In this document: positions 1 through 6,551 of the stretch, piece after piece
Numbering within the stretch: the stretch's first letter is position 1
Layout: each line of letters opens with the position of its first letter
From: Anaerolineae bacterium
GTDB taxonomy: Bacteria; Chloroflexota; Anaerolineae; 4572-78; J111
NCBI GenBank assembly: GCA_020433785.1
Contig: JAGRCC010000245.1
Location: forward strand, 13,444 to 26,247
Length of the DNA: 12,804 nt
Direction of reading: 5' to 3'
Made by a program: the position numbers and the translations under genes
The notes under the pieces: generated by a model
What the model was told of the DNA's origin: nothing
The model's input: the letters and a program-made list of their open reading frames with translations, nothing else
Database searches by the model: none

Positions 1-754
1 TCAAAATTTCAGGGGCGCGAACGTAAGCCATATAAGTTTCGGCAAAATCCTCATATTTGTTGGTTTGGGCATAGGTTGAGACAAATCCAAAACCTGTCTC
101 TCGATAGGTTTTTAGGCTGTCTTGGTACAACCCCGCCCACTCGACATCAAGGGCGAAATTGTCCCGGCGAATGTTGTAATGAACGTTGTGCCCCACCTCG
201 TGCACCAGGGTGTCGAGCAGATCGTCAGCCCCGCGCAAACTGGCCGTATTGGCGTAGACATAAATCTCTCGATAAACGGGAATAAAGCTGCCACTAATAG
301 CGGTGCCGTGCGCGGCAGCTTGTCGAGGAACATACCGGATTTCGCGGCAGTTTTCAAGATGATCAAGCGGAATGGTTCGGCGCAAATAGTCTTGAACTTG
401 TTCATTGGTGATGATTCCGCTGGCCTCAAAATTATTAATATCGTCTTCGCAGTTAGCTCGGGTGGGAGTGGGCGTCGGCGGGACGGTGACGGTCACGACC
501 CGGGTGCCGGTCGCGGTCGGTTCTGGGGTGCCGGTGGGCGGTAACGGGGTGTCAGTGGGTAGGGGGGTGGCGGTGGGTGGCAGCGGCGCTTCGGCCAGAG
601 CAGCCGGCGCTTGCCGAGCGATGACTTCCGGCTCAGTTTCAGACGGGGATGTCGAACCTAAAAAAAGAAAGGCCACTGCGCAACCCAGCCCGGCTAAAAT
701 AGTGATCGCCACCAGGGACAGCGCAGCAATAACCGTCTTTTGGGGTTTTGTCAT
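1..754 (-). CDS. Membrane-anchored zinc metallopeptidase with HEVGH motif (partial)
   Basis: I translated this frame directly from the sequence. It opens with ATG at 754 and stays open for 251 codons to the window edge, so the C-terminus is missing. Residues 8-32 form one hydrophobic segment, a signal anchor or uncleaved signal. A lipoprotein is less likely because the Cys at 25 lacks a good lipobox. Residues about 55-100 are a low-complexity Thr/Pro linker, typical of exported proteins. The folded domain carries H185-E-V-G-H189, the zinc-binding and catalytic HExxH motif, and about 46 residues later a segment with E235 and E239, one of which is probably the third zinc ligand. This arrangement resembles gluzincins such as the anthrax lethal factor catalytic domain, but the exact family is inferred. 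It probably acts outside the cytoplasmic membrane; the substrate is unknown. The ribosome site is weak. A promoter lies at 801-830. Confidence 0.8.
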   Translation of the reverse strand, partial: MTKPQKTVIAALSLVAITILAGLGCAVAFLFLGSTSPSETEPEVIARQAPAALAEAPLPPTATPLPTDTPLPPTGTPEPTATGTRVVTVTVPPTPTPTRANCEDDINNFEASGIITNEQVQDYLRRTIPLDHLENCREIRYVPRQAAAHGTAISGSFIPVYREIYVYANTASLRGADDLLDTLVHEVGHNVHYNIRRDNFALDVEWAGLYQDSLKTYRETGFGFVSTYAQTNKYEDFAETYMAYVRAPEIL

Positions 755-800
755 TAAATTATTCCGCTAGTTTGAAATGATCGATGATTGTCTACCTTTG

Positions 801-830
801 ATTATAAACGATAGCAGTGATCAATAACAA
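801..830 (-). promoter_or_regulatory. Promoter for the metallopeptidase gene
   Basis: On the minus strand a perfect TATAAT (801-806) is preceded, after an 18-bp spacer, by TTGTTA (825-830), which matches the -35 consensus at four of six positions. Transcription would begin near 794, giving a leader of about 40 nt before the ATG at 754. The site lies in the 78-bp gap after the preceding BKACE gene, so the metallopeptidase is probably transcribed on its own. Confidence 0.5.
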
Positions 831-832
831 CC

Positions 833-1684
833 TTAAGAGACGAGCGGGGGCTGCCGGACCAGCCCCAACATCTCTCGAGCGTCGGTGGGTGTGGCTACCT
901 CTCGCTGAAGCTGCTTAACCAGACTAGCTGCTTGAGCCACCATCTCGGCGTTGCTCTGAGCCAATACACCCTGGCTAAGATAGAGATTATCTTCAACCCC
1001 TACCCGGATATGGCCGCCCAAGAGAATGCCCAACGCAATCATTGACAACTGGTGCTTCCCTATCCCTAGCACCGACCAGCGCGCTTGAGGCGGCAGCTTG
1101 CTCTGCATAAATAGTAAATTTTCCGGCGTCGCGGCGATGCCCCATTTGATGCCCATACACAACTGGAACCAGGGCGGGGCGGTCATTAAACCCTTTTTAA
1201 TCAGGTCTAGCGCCTGGTCGATATGCCCGACTTCAAAAACCTCGATTTCAGGCTTAACCCCGGCGGCTTGCATCTGTCGGGCGGCGGCTTCGGCCCAATG
1301 GGGCGAATTCAAAAAGACCCTGTCTCGAAAGTTCACCGAACCCACATCCAGCGAACAAATCTCAGGCCGCAAACTGACCGGCTCCAGGCGCTGCTGGATG
1401 ATATCGGCTTCGCTGCCGCTCAGATGCAGACCGCTGGTGGTGAGATTGACCACCATGTCACATTCGGCTCGAATGCGCTCTAACACCTCTTTAAATAAAT
1501 CCAACTTGAATTCCGGTGTGCCTGTTTGGGGATCGCGCACATGGATATGGGCGATGGCGGCTCCGGCGCGCCAGCAGTCGATAGCCGCCTGAGCAATTTC
1601 CTGAGGCGAATAAGGCACAGCCGGACTCATCTCTTTGGTCGGCGCCGACCCACTGACTGCAGCGGTGATGATAACTTTATCCAT
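833..1684 (-). CDS. BKACE-family beta-keto acid cleavage enzyme (Kce-like, DUF849)
   Basis: The product is a 283-residue TIM-barrel enzyme of the family named after 3-keto-5-aminohexanoate cleavage enzyme. That enzyme condenses a beta-keto acid with acetyl-CoA and cleaves it to acetoacetate and a new acyl-CoA, as in lysine fermentation. Visible signatures are the early HIHVRD motif with metal ligands H46 and H48, NLTTSG near residue 80, a G-(I)-x-x-G-x-x-AT motif near 179-186, and V-E-D with E231, which fits the third zinc ligand of Kce. Length is normal for the family. I chose ATG at 1684; a TTG one codon upstream is also possible. AAAGG lies about 11 nt upstream. Other BKACE members act on different beta-keto acids, and no other lysine-fermentation genes are adjacent, so the substrate is open. 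The start lies only 28 bp after the preceding gene's terminator. Confidence 0.88.
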   Translation of the reverse strand: MDKVIITAAVSGSAPTKEMSPAVPYSPQEIAQAAIDCWRAGAAIAHIHVRDPQTGTPEFKLDLFKEVLERIRAECDMVVNLTTSGLHLSGSEADIIQQRLEPVSLRPEICSLDVGSVNFRDRVFLNSPHWAEAAARQMQAAGVKPEIEVFEVGHIDQALDLIKKGLMTAPPWFQLCMGIKWGIAATPENLLFMQSKLPPQARWSVLGIGKHQLSMIALGILLGGHIRVGVEDNLYLSQGVLAQSNAEMVAQAASLVKQLQREVATPTDAREMLGLVRQPPLVS

Positions 1685-1712
1685 CAATTAATTGGCCTTT
1701 CTCCATCATAAT

Positions 1713-1755
1713 AAAAAGCAGACCAGGTCGATGAGGTTAACCTGGTCTGCTTTTT
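1713..1755 (-). terminator. Intrinsic terminator after the bacterioferritin-like gene
   Basis: A perfect 12-bp stem pairs 1717-1728 (AGCAGACCAGGT) with 1740-1751 around an 11-nt loop. It is extended by an A-run at 1713-1716 opposite a T-run at 1752-1755. On the minus strand the stem is followed by TTTTT, as in a Rho-independent terminator, 20 bp after the stop at 1776. The flanking A/T symmetry means it could also act on plus-strand transcripts. Confidence 0.88.
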
Positions 1756-1775
1756 GCCACCCTATCAAAGCGAGA

Positions 1776-2201
1776 TTAAAGCGGCCAGTCACGCAAAATG
1801 CGTTCCGTTTCTTCCGAATGGCCCGACTCATCGCGCACCATATCTTCAAGCTGCACCACCAAGCCTTTATCACCGAATTCTTCGGCTTCCTTGGCACGTT
1901 TACTGTAATCTTTGACCGCGCGTAATTCCGCCGTTAAAACAGCAGCCAGCATTTCTCGGTTGGTTTCTGCCTCCGGAACCGGCCGGGGCGTGGTGGTCGG
2001 TTCGCCGCCCAGCGCTACAATCTTGTTAGCCAAAAATTGGGCATGCATTTGTTCATCGGCTACTTCGGCTAAAAAAAACTGCGATAACTGTGGCCGAAAC
2101 GGGCCCGTGGCCTTGGCCGCGTAGGTGATATACTGAATAATGGCACTCAGTTCGCCGGCCAGATCTTCGTTGAGATGATCAATAAGCGTTTGTTTGTCCA
2201 T
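1776..2201 (-). CDS. Bacterioferritin-like di-iron protein
   Basis: The product is a 141-residue four-helix-bundle protein of the ferritin-like superfamily. It would oxidise Fe(II) at a di-iron centre and may store iron or protect against peroxide in the cytoplasm. All six ligands expected by comparison with bacterioferritin are present at matching spacing: E17, E50, H53, E92, E125 and H128. The Met that binds haem in classical bacterioferritin sits directly after the second-helix Glu; here that position is Q51 and a Met comes one residue later. Haem binding is therefore doubtful, and this may be a haem-free relative. The protein is slightly shorter than classical Bfr (about 158 residues). 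The start is firm: AGGAGG lies 5 nt before the ATG. The gene appears monocistronic, with a hairpin terminator on each side. Confidence 0.85.
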   Translation of the reverse strand: MDKQTLIDHLNEDLAGELSAIIQYITYAAKATGPFRPQLSQFFLAEVADEQMHAQFLANKIVALGGEPTTTPRPVPEAETNREMLAAVLTAELRAVKDYSKRAKEAEEFGDKGLVVQLEDMVRDESGHSEETERILRDWPL

Positions 2202-2321
2202 TATAACCTCCTGCTGTTATAAAATAATTAAGGTGATTACTTGGTAGGTGAAAGTTACCACTTTTTTGAATATTTGCAACTTACCGGTGATTTCGATCCT
2301 AGCGTATTGCAGGCGCGTTAA
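2202..2321. other. Intergenic leader of the bacterioferritin-like gene
   Basis: This 120-bp AT-rich gap lies between the globin operon terminator and the bacterioferritin-like start. It should hold that gene's promoter, but I see no convincing -35/-10 pair; TAATTA and TTTTATAA stretches near 2220-2232 are the best -10 candidates. A near-repeat reads GGTAAGTT (2278-2285) and GGTAACTT (2252-2259) on the minus strand, 26 bp apart. It could be a regulator site but is too short to be sure. Confidence 0.3.
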
Positions 2322-2372
2322 ATAAAAAAGCACTCCACTTCTAAAGCGTAGCAACTTTAGAAGCGAGTGCTT
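2322..2372 (-). terminator. Intrinsic terminator of the amidoligase-GATase-protoglobin operon
   Basis: A long stem is built from an outer 8 bp (2328-2335 with 2365-2372) and an inner 9 bp (2338-2346 with 2355-2363). A small asymmetric internal bulge separates them, and the loop is 8 nt. On the minus strand it is followed by TTTTTT at 2324-2329. It lies 29 bp after the protoglobin stop and has the form of a strong Rho-independent terminator. Confidence 0.9.
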
Positions 2373-2401
2373 AAAGGGAGGATGAAAATTGGGAGAAACG
2401 G

Positions 2402-2947
2402 TTATTTCGTTAAAAGCCGGCGGGCCAGGCGCTCATTACCAACAACTTCGGCCAGGTGATCGAGCTGGGTGTCCTCGTAGGCCTGATTGAAAATGGCGAT
2501 ATCCAGCGCGGCCAGTTTGCGGAAAGCGCGGCCTGTCACTTCGGCATTGCCGTTTGCCTGAGCAATTTTTTCTCCAAACTCGATCAGCACGTCCATCATG
2601 GCCAGCGGGTATCTGACCGGCAGACCGATACGAACGTGGGTTTTGCCAATTGTCAAACGGCTATTGACGTAATCGCTATCGTAATTGCCTGAAAAGAGTT
2701 GGATAAACCAGGCTTCCAACGTGCCTCGCAAATGCTCAATCATGCCGTTGCCATTGAAATATTCGGCAGTATTGCTGTGCGATAGTAATCGCTCATAGAA
2801 GGCGTTGATCAACTGGGGGGCAATTTCCTCGGCGTGGGGTTTGCTGGCGGCCAGGGCTTGCTTTTCCTCATCGGTCAGGTTCATCAAGGCGGATAGGTCA
2901 AATAAAATAGCGTCGTCCTTAACATTCCAACTGTTACGATCTTCCAT
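2402..2947 (-). CDS. Single-domain protoglobin (globin-sensor family)
   Basis: The 181-residue protein matches the protoglobin / globin-coupled-sensor haem domain. It has a long N-terminal helix region before the A helix, a distal pocket region around F50-Y51, and a K-T-H-V-R-I-G-L-P motif in which H104 is the expected proximal haem ligand. Its length equals a single globin domain, and no signalling output domain is attached. Family members bind O2, NO or CO, and the protein should be cytoplasmic. It is the last gene of a tight minus-strand set, 27 bp after the GATase gene and before a strong terminator. The start is supported by AAGGAG 9 nt upstream of the ATG. Its role here is inferred only: a gas or redox input to the upstream amidoligase pair, or detoxification. 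Which one cannot be told from sequence. Confidence 0.85.
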   Translation of the reverse strand: MEDRNSWNVKDDAILFDLSALMNLTDEEKQALAASKPHAEEIAPQLINAFYERLLSHSNTAEYFNGNGMIEHLRGTLEAWFIQLFSGNYDSDYVNSRLTIGKTHVRIGLPVRYPLAMMDVLIEFGEKIAQANGNAEVTGRAFRKLAALDIAIFNQAYEDTQLDHLAEVVGNERLARRLLTK

Positions 2948-2974
2948 TGAGTTTATCTCCTTATGTAATTAAAT

Positions 2975-3826
2975 TTAGTTGATAAGAATGGTATCTTCAT
3001 CATACAGACTTGTATGCTCGTCAACTTCAGAAACGGTTTCGCCCATATTTGGGCAAGGCTTAGCGAATAAAGGATGAATTGAGATAGGGTTATGCTGGAG
3101 CCGCTCTAATTGGGTGGCCTTAAAGTGCATCAGTTGATCACACGGTAGAGTTTGGTGGATGACGACCGGCCCAAACATTTTTCGCAAAAAAATATAGCTG
3201 GATGAAAAGATCAGCGCCGCCCACTGCGGGTGATAATATATCGACAGCGGATTTTGATGCTTAACCACCAGTAATTTGTCGGCGGCGCGGCGGTCGGCGG
3301 CTAAGAAGGTAAATTGACCTTGCATGCAGCTTAGGTTGGGCTGAAGAGCCACTAAATAACTGCCGTCGAGTTGTTGAGGTGAATACGGCTCTAGTAGACG
3401 GAAAATGATCTCGCTGTCCACTTCCGCTTGCCTGGGTAAGTTCAAACTCTGAAATAACTGATCATCATTGTCAATGTGGCCGTTATGTACGCCAAATACC
3501 GGACCGATTTCGATGGGGTGATTGTTGTGATCATTCACCGGCGACCCCTTGGTTGGATTGCGCGTATGGCCCAGCAGCAGCGTGGTTTGAGCGCCAATCT
3601 GCTGGAGCAGGTTGGTATACGCGGGAGTGTTGACAAAATTATCGGCCGGAATGGAGGCCTTTTCAATATAAACTTCACCGCTCTGCTGCATAATCGCCAA
3701 TCCGGTAGCCGCCTCGCCCCGCGCCTGGTTAAATAGCAGATTTTGGGTTAGGGCTGTTTTCATCGCCTGCCAAACGTGGTCGGGCCGTTTCTTAGGGGCA
3801 AGCAGCATAGTCGCAATTCCACACAT
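2975..3826 (-). CDS. Stand-alone class II glutamine amidotransferase (Ntn-type glutaminase)
   Basis: The protein has 283 residues and begins M-C-G-I, so after Met removal C2 is the N-terminal nucleophile that hydrolyses glutamine to glutamate and ammonia. A longer in-frame reading extends 21 residues upstream into the amidoligase gene, but it would bury this Cys; AAGG stands 9 nt before the ATG chosen here. Family landmarks occur in order: RGEAATG (36-42), GHTRNPTKG (86-94), NNHPI (101-105), GVHNGHIDN (112-120) and DSE (137-139). There is no attached synthase domain such as those of GlmS, PurF or AsnB; the rest (about 150-283) looks like the remainder of the amidotransferase fold plus an acidic tail. 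It starts 13 bp after the amidoligase stop, so the amidoligase is the obvious candidate partner. This is a glutaminase in search of an acceptor enzyme. Confidence 0.88.
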   Translation of the reverse strand: MCGIATMLLAPKKRPDHVWQAMKTALTQNLLFNQARGEAATGLAIMQQSGEVYIEKASIPADNFVNTPAYTNLLQQIGAQTTLLLGHTRNPTKGSPVNDHNNHPIEIGPVFGVHNGHIDNDDQLFQSLNLPRQAEVDSEIIFRLLEPYSPQQLDGSYLVALQPNLSCMQGQFTFLAADRRAADKLLVVKHQNPLSIYYHPQWAALIFSSSYIFLRKMFGPVVIHQTLPCDQLMHFKATQLERLQHNPISIHPLFAKPCPNMGETVSEVDEHTSLYDEDTILIN

Positions 3827-3839
3827 CGTCCGGATCCTT

Positions 3840-5132
3840 CTAACTGGTAAAAACCAGAGTCCCCTGCCGTTCATTCCAACGTAGACCACGCAGGGTGTCG
3901 AGTTGGGCCAGCCGGCGATCCAACTCTTGGGGCGTTAAGTGTAATTTACGAGCGGCATGCCAATTCCAGGCTTCGAGCGAGGCATGGTTGGACCACTCGC
4001 CCAGCTCGATCCGCTGCATTAAACGGCGACTGGTATCATCTAACCCTAACTCATCGAGGGTGATTCGTTCGGCCAGCCGGGTTTCAATTTCATCCCAATT
4101 GTAGCCGGCGCAGCGCAGCAGCGAGATAGGCGTTTCGGCCAAAGTCAGCAGCACGTCCAGGGTGGGATTGTCGACAAAACGGCCAAAGAGAGGGGCCAGC
4201 AGGTCCAGCAGTTCGTGGACGCCCTGGCGTAACTCTTCGATAATCTCATCGGTCACAGCGTGGGTGTCGCTGGCGGCCAGCGTGCCGTCATTATTGCTAA
4301 GCATATTAAGTAGTTGAACTTTGCGTCGCCAGGGAGTGATTTTACCGACATGAATAATGCCGTACTGACTTAAATCCACGGCCTTGAGCAACATCGCCAA
4401 AAAAAGAAAGGTTTTGGCGGTGACGGAGGTTGGCGACAAATCGGCGTCGGGAAAGCGAAACTCCAGGTGAAAGGGCAAGACAGCCCCCTCTTCCGTAAAG
4501 CCCAGGTGTTCCAGATTGAGAAAATTTTGATGTTCAGGTACGGTACGACTTTTTTTGAGCGTCTGATAAATCTGAGTCATGGTCATGGCTCCTGGCGTAT
4601 GGCGAACCATTTCCAGGTGACTGTTATGGTTGCGGCGGCGACAAAGCGCCTCACGTTTGTTGCCGCCGCTGGTGATAAATTTGAGTTCAGGCGCGTAGCG
4701 GCGGGTTAAATTCCAGAGATTGGCCAGGATAATTTCGGGCACCGGTTCGGCCAGACCGGGGGTGAGTAGATGAAAATGCAGGCCGCAGGTGGCCTGGGGT
4801 CTGGCGCCGTGCGCTTTGAGAACCGCCATAATGCTTTGGTACTGCCGCTGCTGAGCCAGAAAGTGGGGATGCCGTCCAATTACTCGGACTTCAATTCCGC
4901 TGTGCTCGGTTTGGACATCTAGTACACCGTTAACACCCAACCGATCCAAGCTGCCGGAGGGGGCCAGATCGTGGCGAACCGCCTCTTCGAAGATGGGCCG
5001 TTTGACGCCCTTTTTGGGCGCTACTTCGATCTCCGTACCTACTTTAGTTACCCGGTATAGCAAGTCCTTCCAGTAGGCAGCCCCGGCGGGGGACAGAGTG
5101 TCGTTGCGACGAAAAAGGATAGGATCTTTCAT
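3840..5132 (-). CDS. Putative amidoligase (GS-like COOH-NH2 ligase, Amidoligase_2 type)
   Basis: The 430-residue protein carries the pattern of the glutamine-synthetase-related amidoligase family: VGTEIEV (31-37) as the first acidic beta-strand, a D72...E76...E81-V-R83 strand, CGLHFHL (116-122) with paired H119/H121, and LEFRF (223-227). Family members are predicted to use ATP to join a carboxylate to an amine, making amide or isopeptide bonds. Residues about 260-430 are a helical extension that I do not recognise. The start is ATG at 5132 with GAGGG about 7 nt upstream. The gene is followed within 13 bp by a class II glutaminase, suggesting ammonia or glutamine is the nitrogen donor, and then by a protoglobin. 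No peptide substrate gene, transporter or protease is adjacent. The fold assignment is made by motif, not by search; the substrate is unknown. Confidence 0.75.
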   Translation of the reverse strand: MKDPILFRRNDTLSPAGAAYWKDLLYRVTKVGTEIEVAPKKGVKRPIFEEAVRHDLAPSGSLDRLGVNGVLDVQTEHSGIEVRVIGRHPHFLAQQRQYQSIMAVLKAHGARPQATCGLHFHLLTPGLAEPVPEIILANLWNLTRRYAPELKFITSGGNKREALCRRRNHNSHLEMVRHTPGAMTMTQIYQTLKKSRTVPEHQNFLNLEHLGFTEEGAVLPFHLEFRFPDADLSPTSVTAKTFLFLAMLLKAVDLSQYGIIHVGKITPWRRKVQLLNMLSNNDGTLAASDTHAVTDEIIEELRQGVHELLDLLAPLFGRFVDNPTLDVLLTLAETPISLLRCAGYNWDEIETRLAERITLDELGLDDTSRRLMQRIELGEWSNHASLEAWNWHAARKLHLTPQELDRRLAQLDTLRGLRWNERQGTLVFTS

Positions 5133-5165
5133 CTAGCGGCCCTCTACGGAGCGTGAACTGAGCCG

Positions 5166-5232
5166 CTTGCCGGCCGCCCCATGCTGTCTATGATGGCAGG
5201 TAGGTGATCAACAAACACGGGGCGGCAGCAAG
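5166..5232 (-). promoter_or_regulatory. Long GC-rich hairpin in the leader of the amidoligase operon
   Basis: In the 153-bp gap before the amidoligase, minus-strand CTTGC-T-GCCGCCCC (5219-5232) can pair with GGGGCGGC-CG-GCAAG (5166-5180), an imperfect 13-bp stem closing a loop of about 38 nt. No T-run follows, so it is not a standard terminator. A weak TTTAAT -10-like box at 5236-5241 would place the hairpin inside the 5' leader, where it could affect translation or mRNA stability. Alternatively it protects the 3' end of the carbonic anhydrase message. Confidence 0.35.
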
Positions 5233-5285
5233 TCGATTAAAATGACTGGTTATGTCGTGCGTAAGTGGTCCGGCGATATAAACAA

Positions 5286-5885
5286 TCAGTCTAGAAAATC
5301 AACAACACCACTGGCTAAATCATAGCGAGCGGCCACTACTTTGAATTGGCCGGAATTAACCAGTTTGGCCAAGATCGGTTCGGATTGGCGGAGGTGTTCG
5401 GCCATCATTTTAGCGTTGATTCTGACGGCATTGTCCAACACGTCGCCGGCTTGGTCTTTGGCCATATTGACGGCCGGTTGAATGGCTTCAGCCAGGCTGG
5501 GTAAGTGACCACCCAGTTCGCCGCCGGCTAAGGTCGCGGCAACTGCCCCGCAGTTGGAGTGACCCAAAACTACCATCAAAGGGGTGTGGAGGTGTTCGGC
5601 GGCATATTCGATGCTGCCCAGGACGATATCATCAATCACGTTACCGGCCACGCGGATGGTAAAGATGTTACCAAGCCCTTGGTCAAATACGATTTCCGGA
5701 GGAACGCGTGAATCGGCGCAGCCTAAGACGATGGCAAAGGGACTTTGGCCGCCACTCAGGTCGGTGCGGCGTTGGGGGGTTTGGTCGGGGTGGGTCAGTT
5801 GAGCTTCAACATAGCGTTGGTTGCCGTTTTTTAGCATTTGCAGTGCTTCATTTGGGCTGGGAAGATTTGCGTTATGATGACTCAT
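5286..5885 (-). CDS. Beta-class carbonic anhydrase
   Basis: This 199-residue enzyme interconverts CO2 and bicarbonate in the cytoplasm. The zinc site is complete: C56-A-D58-S-R60 supplies the first Cys and the Asp-Arg dyad, and H109-S-N-C112-G supplies the other two ligands. Length and spacing fit ordinary bacterial beta-carbonic anhydrases, and no signal peptide is seen. The ATG at 5885 has AGGAG about 9 nt upstream. It lies 131 bp after the unidentified 162-residue gene and 153 bp before the amidoligase, so it may have its own promoter, although I see no clear -35/-10 pair. Bicarbonate could in principle feed carboxylation or carbamoylation, but nothing here shows a functional link to the amidoligase; the neighbourhood may be incidental. 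Confidence 0.95.
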   Translation of the reverse strand: MSHHNANLPSPNEALQMLKNGNQRYVEAQLTHPDQTPQRRTDLSGGQSPFAIVLGCADSRVPPEIVFDQGLGNIFTIRVAGNVIDDIVLGSIEYAAEHLHTPLMVVLGHSNCGAVAATLAGGELGGHLPSLAEAIQPAVNMAKDQAGDVLDNAVRINAKMMAEHLRQSEPILAKLVNSGQFKVVAARYDLASGVVDFLD

Positions 5886-6016
5886 AATATTTTCTCCTAA
5901 GATGTAATTTATTAATAATTGATAGTCGATAGCCTAATGGTTTAGAGTAAAACCGGCAGTTTACTTATAAAGTATGAGATTAAAACCCCGTAGCGCTGGC
6001 TACTAAAGTAAGGCTT

Positions 6017-6505
6017 TTAATCTTCATCATACATATGGAAATCGATATCGATCGTGCGGGTCTGATCGTCAAGTTTAAGCCCCACAAATTTAGCCTTTCG
6101 GCCCAAGCGTTTGCGCAGAGCTGCGCCGGTAACCATCATCTCGACACAAGCTAGTGGCGGCAGTCCGGCTTCGTGCAGTTCAGCGGTAGCGTGCCACAGG
6201 GCTGAGTCGGTAATCAGGACATCCACTTCGTGGGTGTCAGGATGAATTTCAAGCGAACCATCTTTAAACATGCCATACTCATCCATCAGCAGTCGCTCGA
6301 TTTCGGTCAGAATTTCCTGGGGGTTTTCACCATGAATTTCCAGGCCCAATTCATGTTCCATTTCTTCGAGAATTTCTTCGCCGATGGGGGTAATGACGCT
6401 TACCGCCGCCTCGCCAAACAGGTCATACAGGCCTTTCGACATGCCGGCGATGACCATATTGAACATACGGTTTTGGCGCTCTCTTTTTTGTGCTTCTGTT
6501 GCCAT
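6017..6505 (-). CDS. Unidentified 162-residue cytoplasmic protein, possibly V4R-like
   Basis: I do not recognise this protein with confidence. It is acidic and soluble with no membrane segment. An N-terminal helical part (about 11-75) includes a G-E-E-I-L-E-E-M run. A middle strand-turn-strand is found near 83-98. Near the C-terminus a G-L-P-P-L-A-C120 segment leads into a helix (121-135), followed by two strands ending in an acidic tail. This order, with the Cys-containing stretch before the last helix and strand pair, recalls V4R-type domains, which share a fold with the TRAPP subunit Bet3. That is an impression, not a motif match. The ATG has AAGGA 6 nt upstream. It lies 46 bp after the DUF4388-Roadblock gene and is probably the last gene of the Roadblock-GTPase operon. 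Confidence 0.7.
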   Translation of the reverse strand: MATEAQKRERQNRMFNMVIAGMSKGLYDLFGEAAVSVITPIGEEILEEMEHELGLEIHGENPQEILTEIERLLMDEYGMFKDGSLEIHPDTHEVDVLITDSALWHATAELHEAGLPPLACVEMMVTGAALRKRLGRKAKFVGLKLDDQTRTIDIDFHMYDED

Positions 6506-6551
6506 TTGGATTCCTTTCCGGGGCTAATGATTAAATAGTAATCGGGTAGAT

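Noticed and set aside
122..770. Plus-strand open frames rich in Gly/Val
   Set aside because: They are antisense to the metallopeptidase; the Gly/Val richness is the mirror of its Thr/Pro-rich linker, and the minus-strand frame has the HEVGH motif and a signal anchor.
1098..1592. 164-codon plus-strand open frame
   Set aside because: It lies wholly antisense to the BKACE gene, whose conserved motifs fix the minus-strand frame; it resembles no protein I know.
3827..3889. Longer N-terminus for the glutaminase (21 extra residues)
   Set aside because: It would overlap the amidoligase and bury the catalytic Cys, which must be residue 2.
5981..6003. Hairpin GTAGC-CAGC-GCTAC after the 162-residue protein gene as a terminator
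   Set aside because: The stem is only 5 bp and is separated from a short T-run by GGGG, so it is too weak to call.
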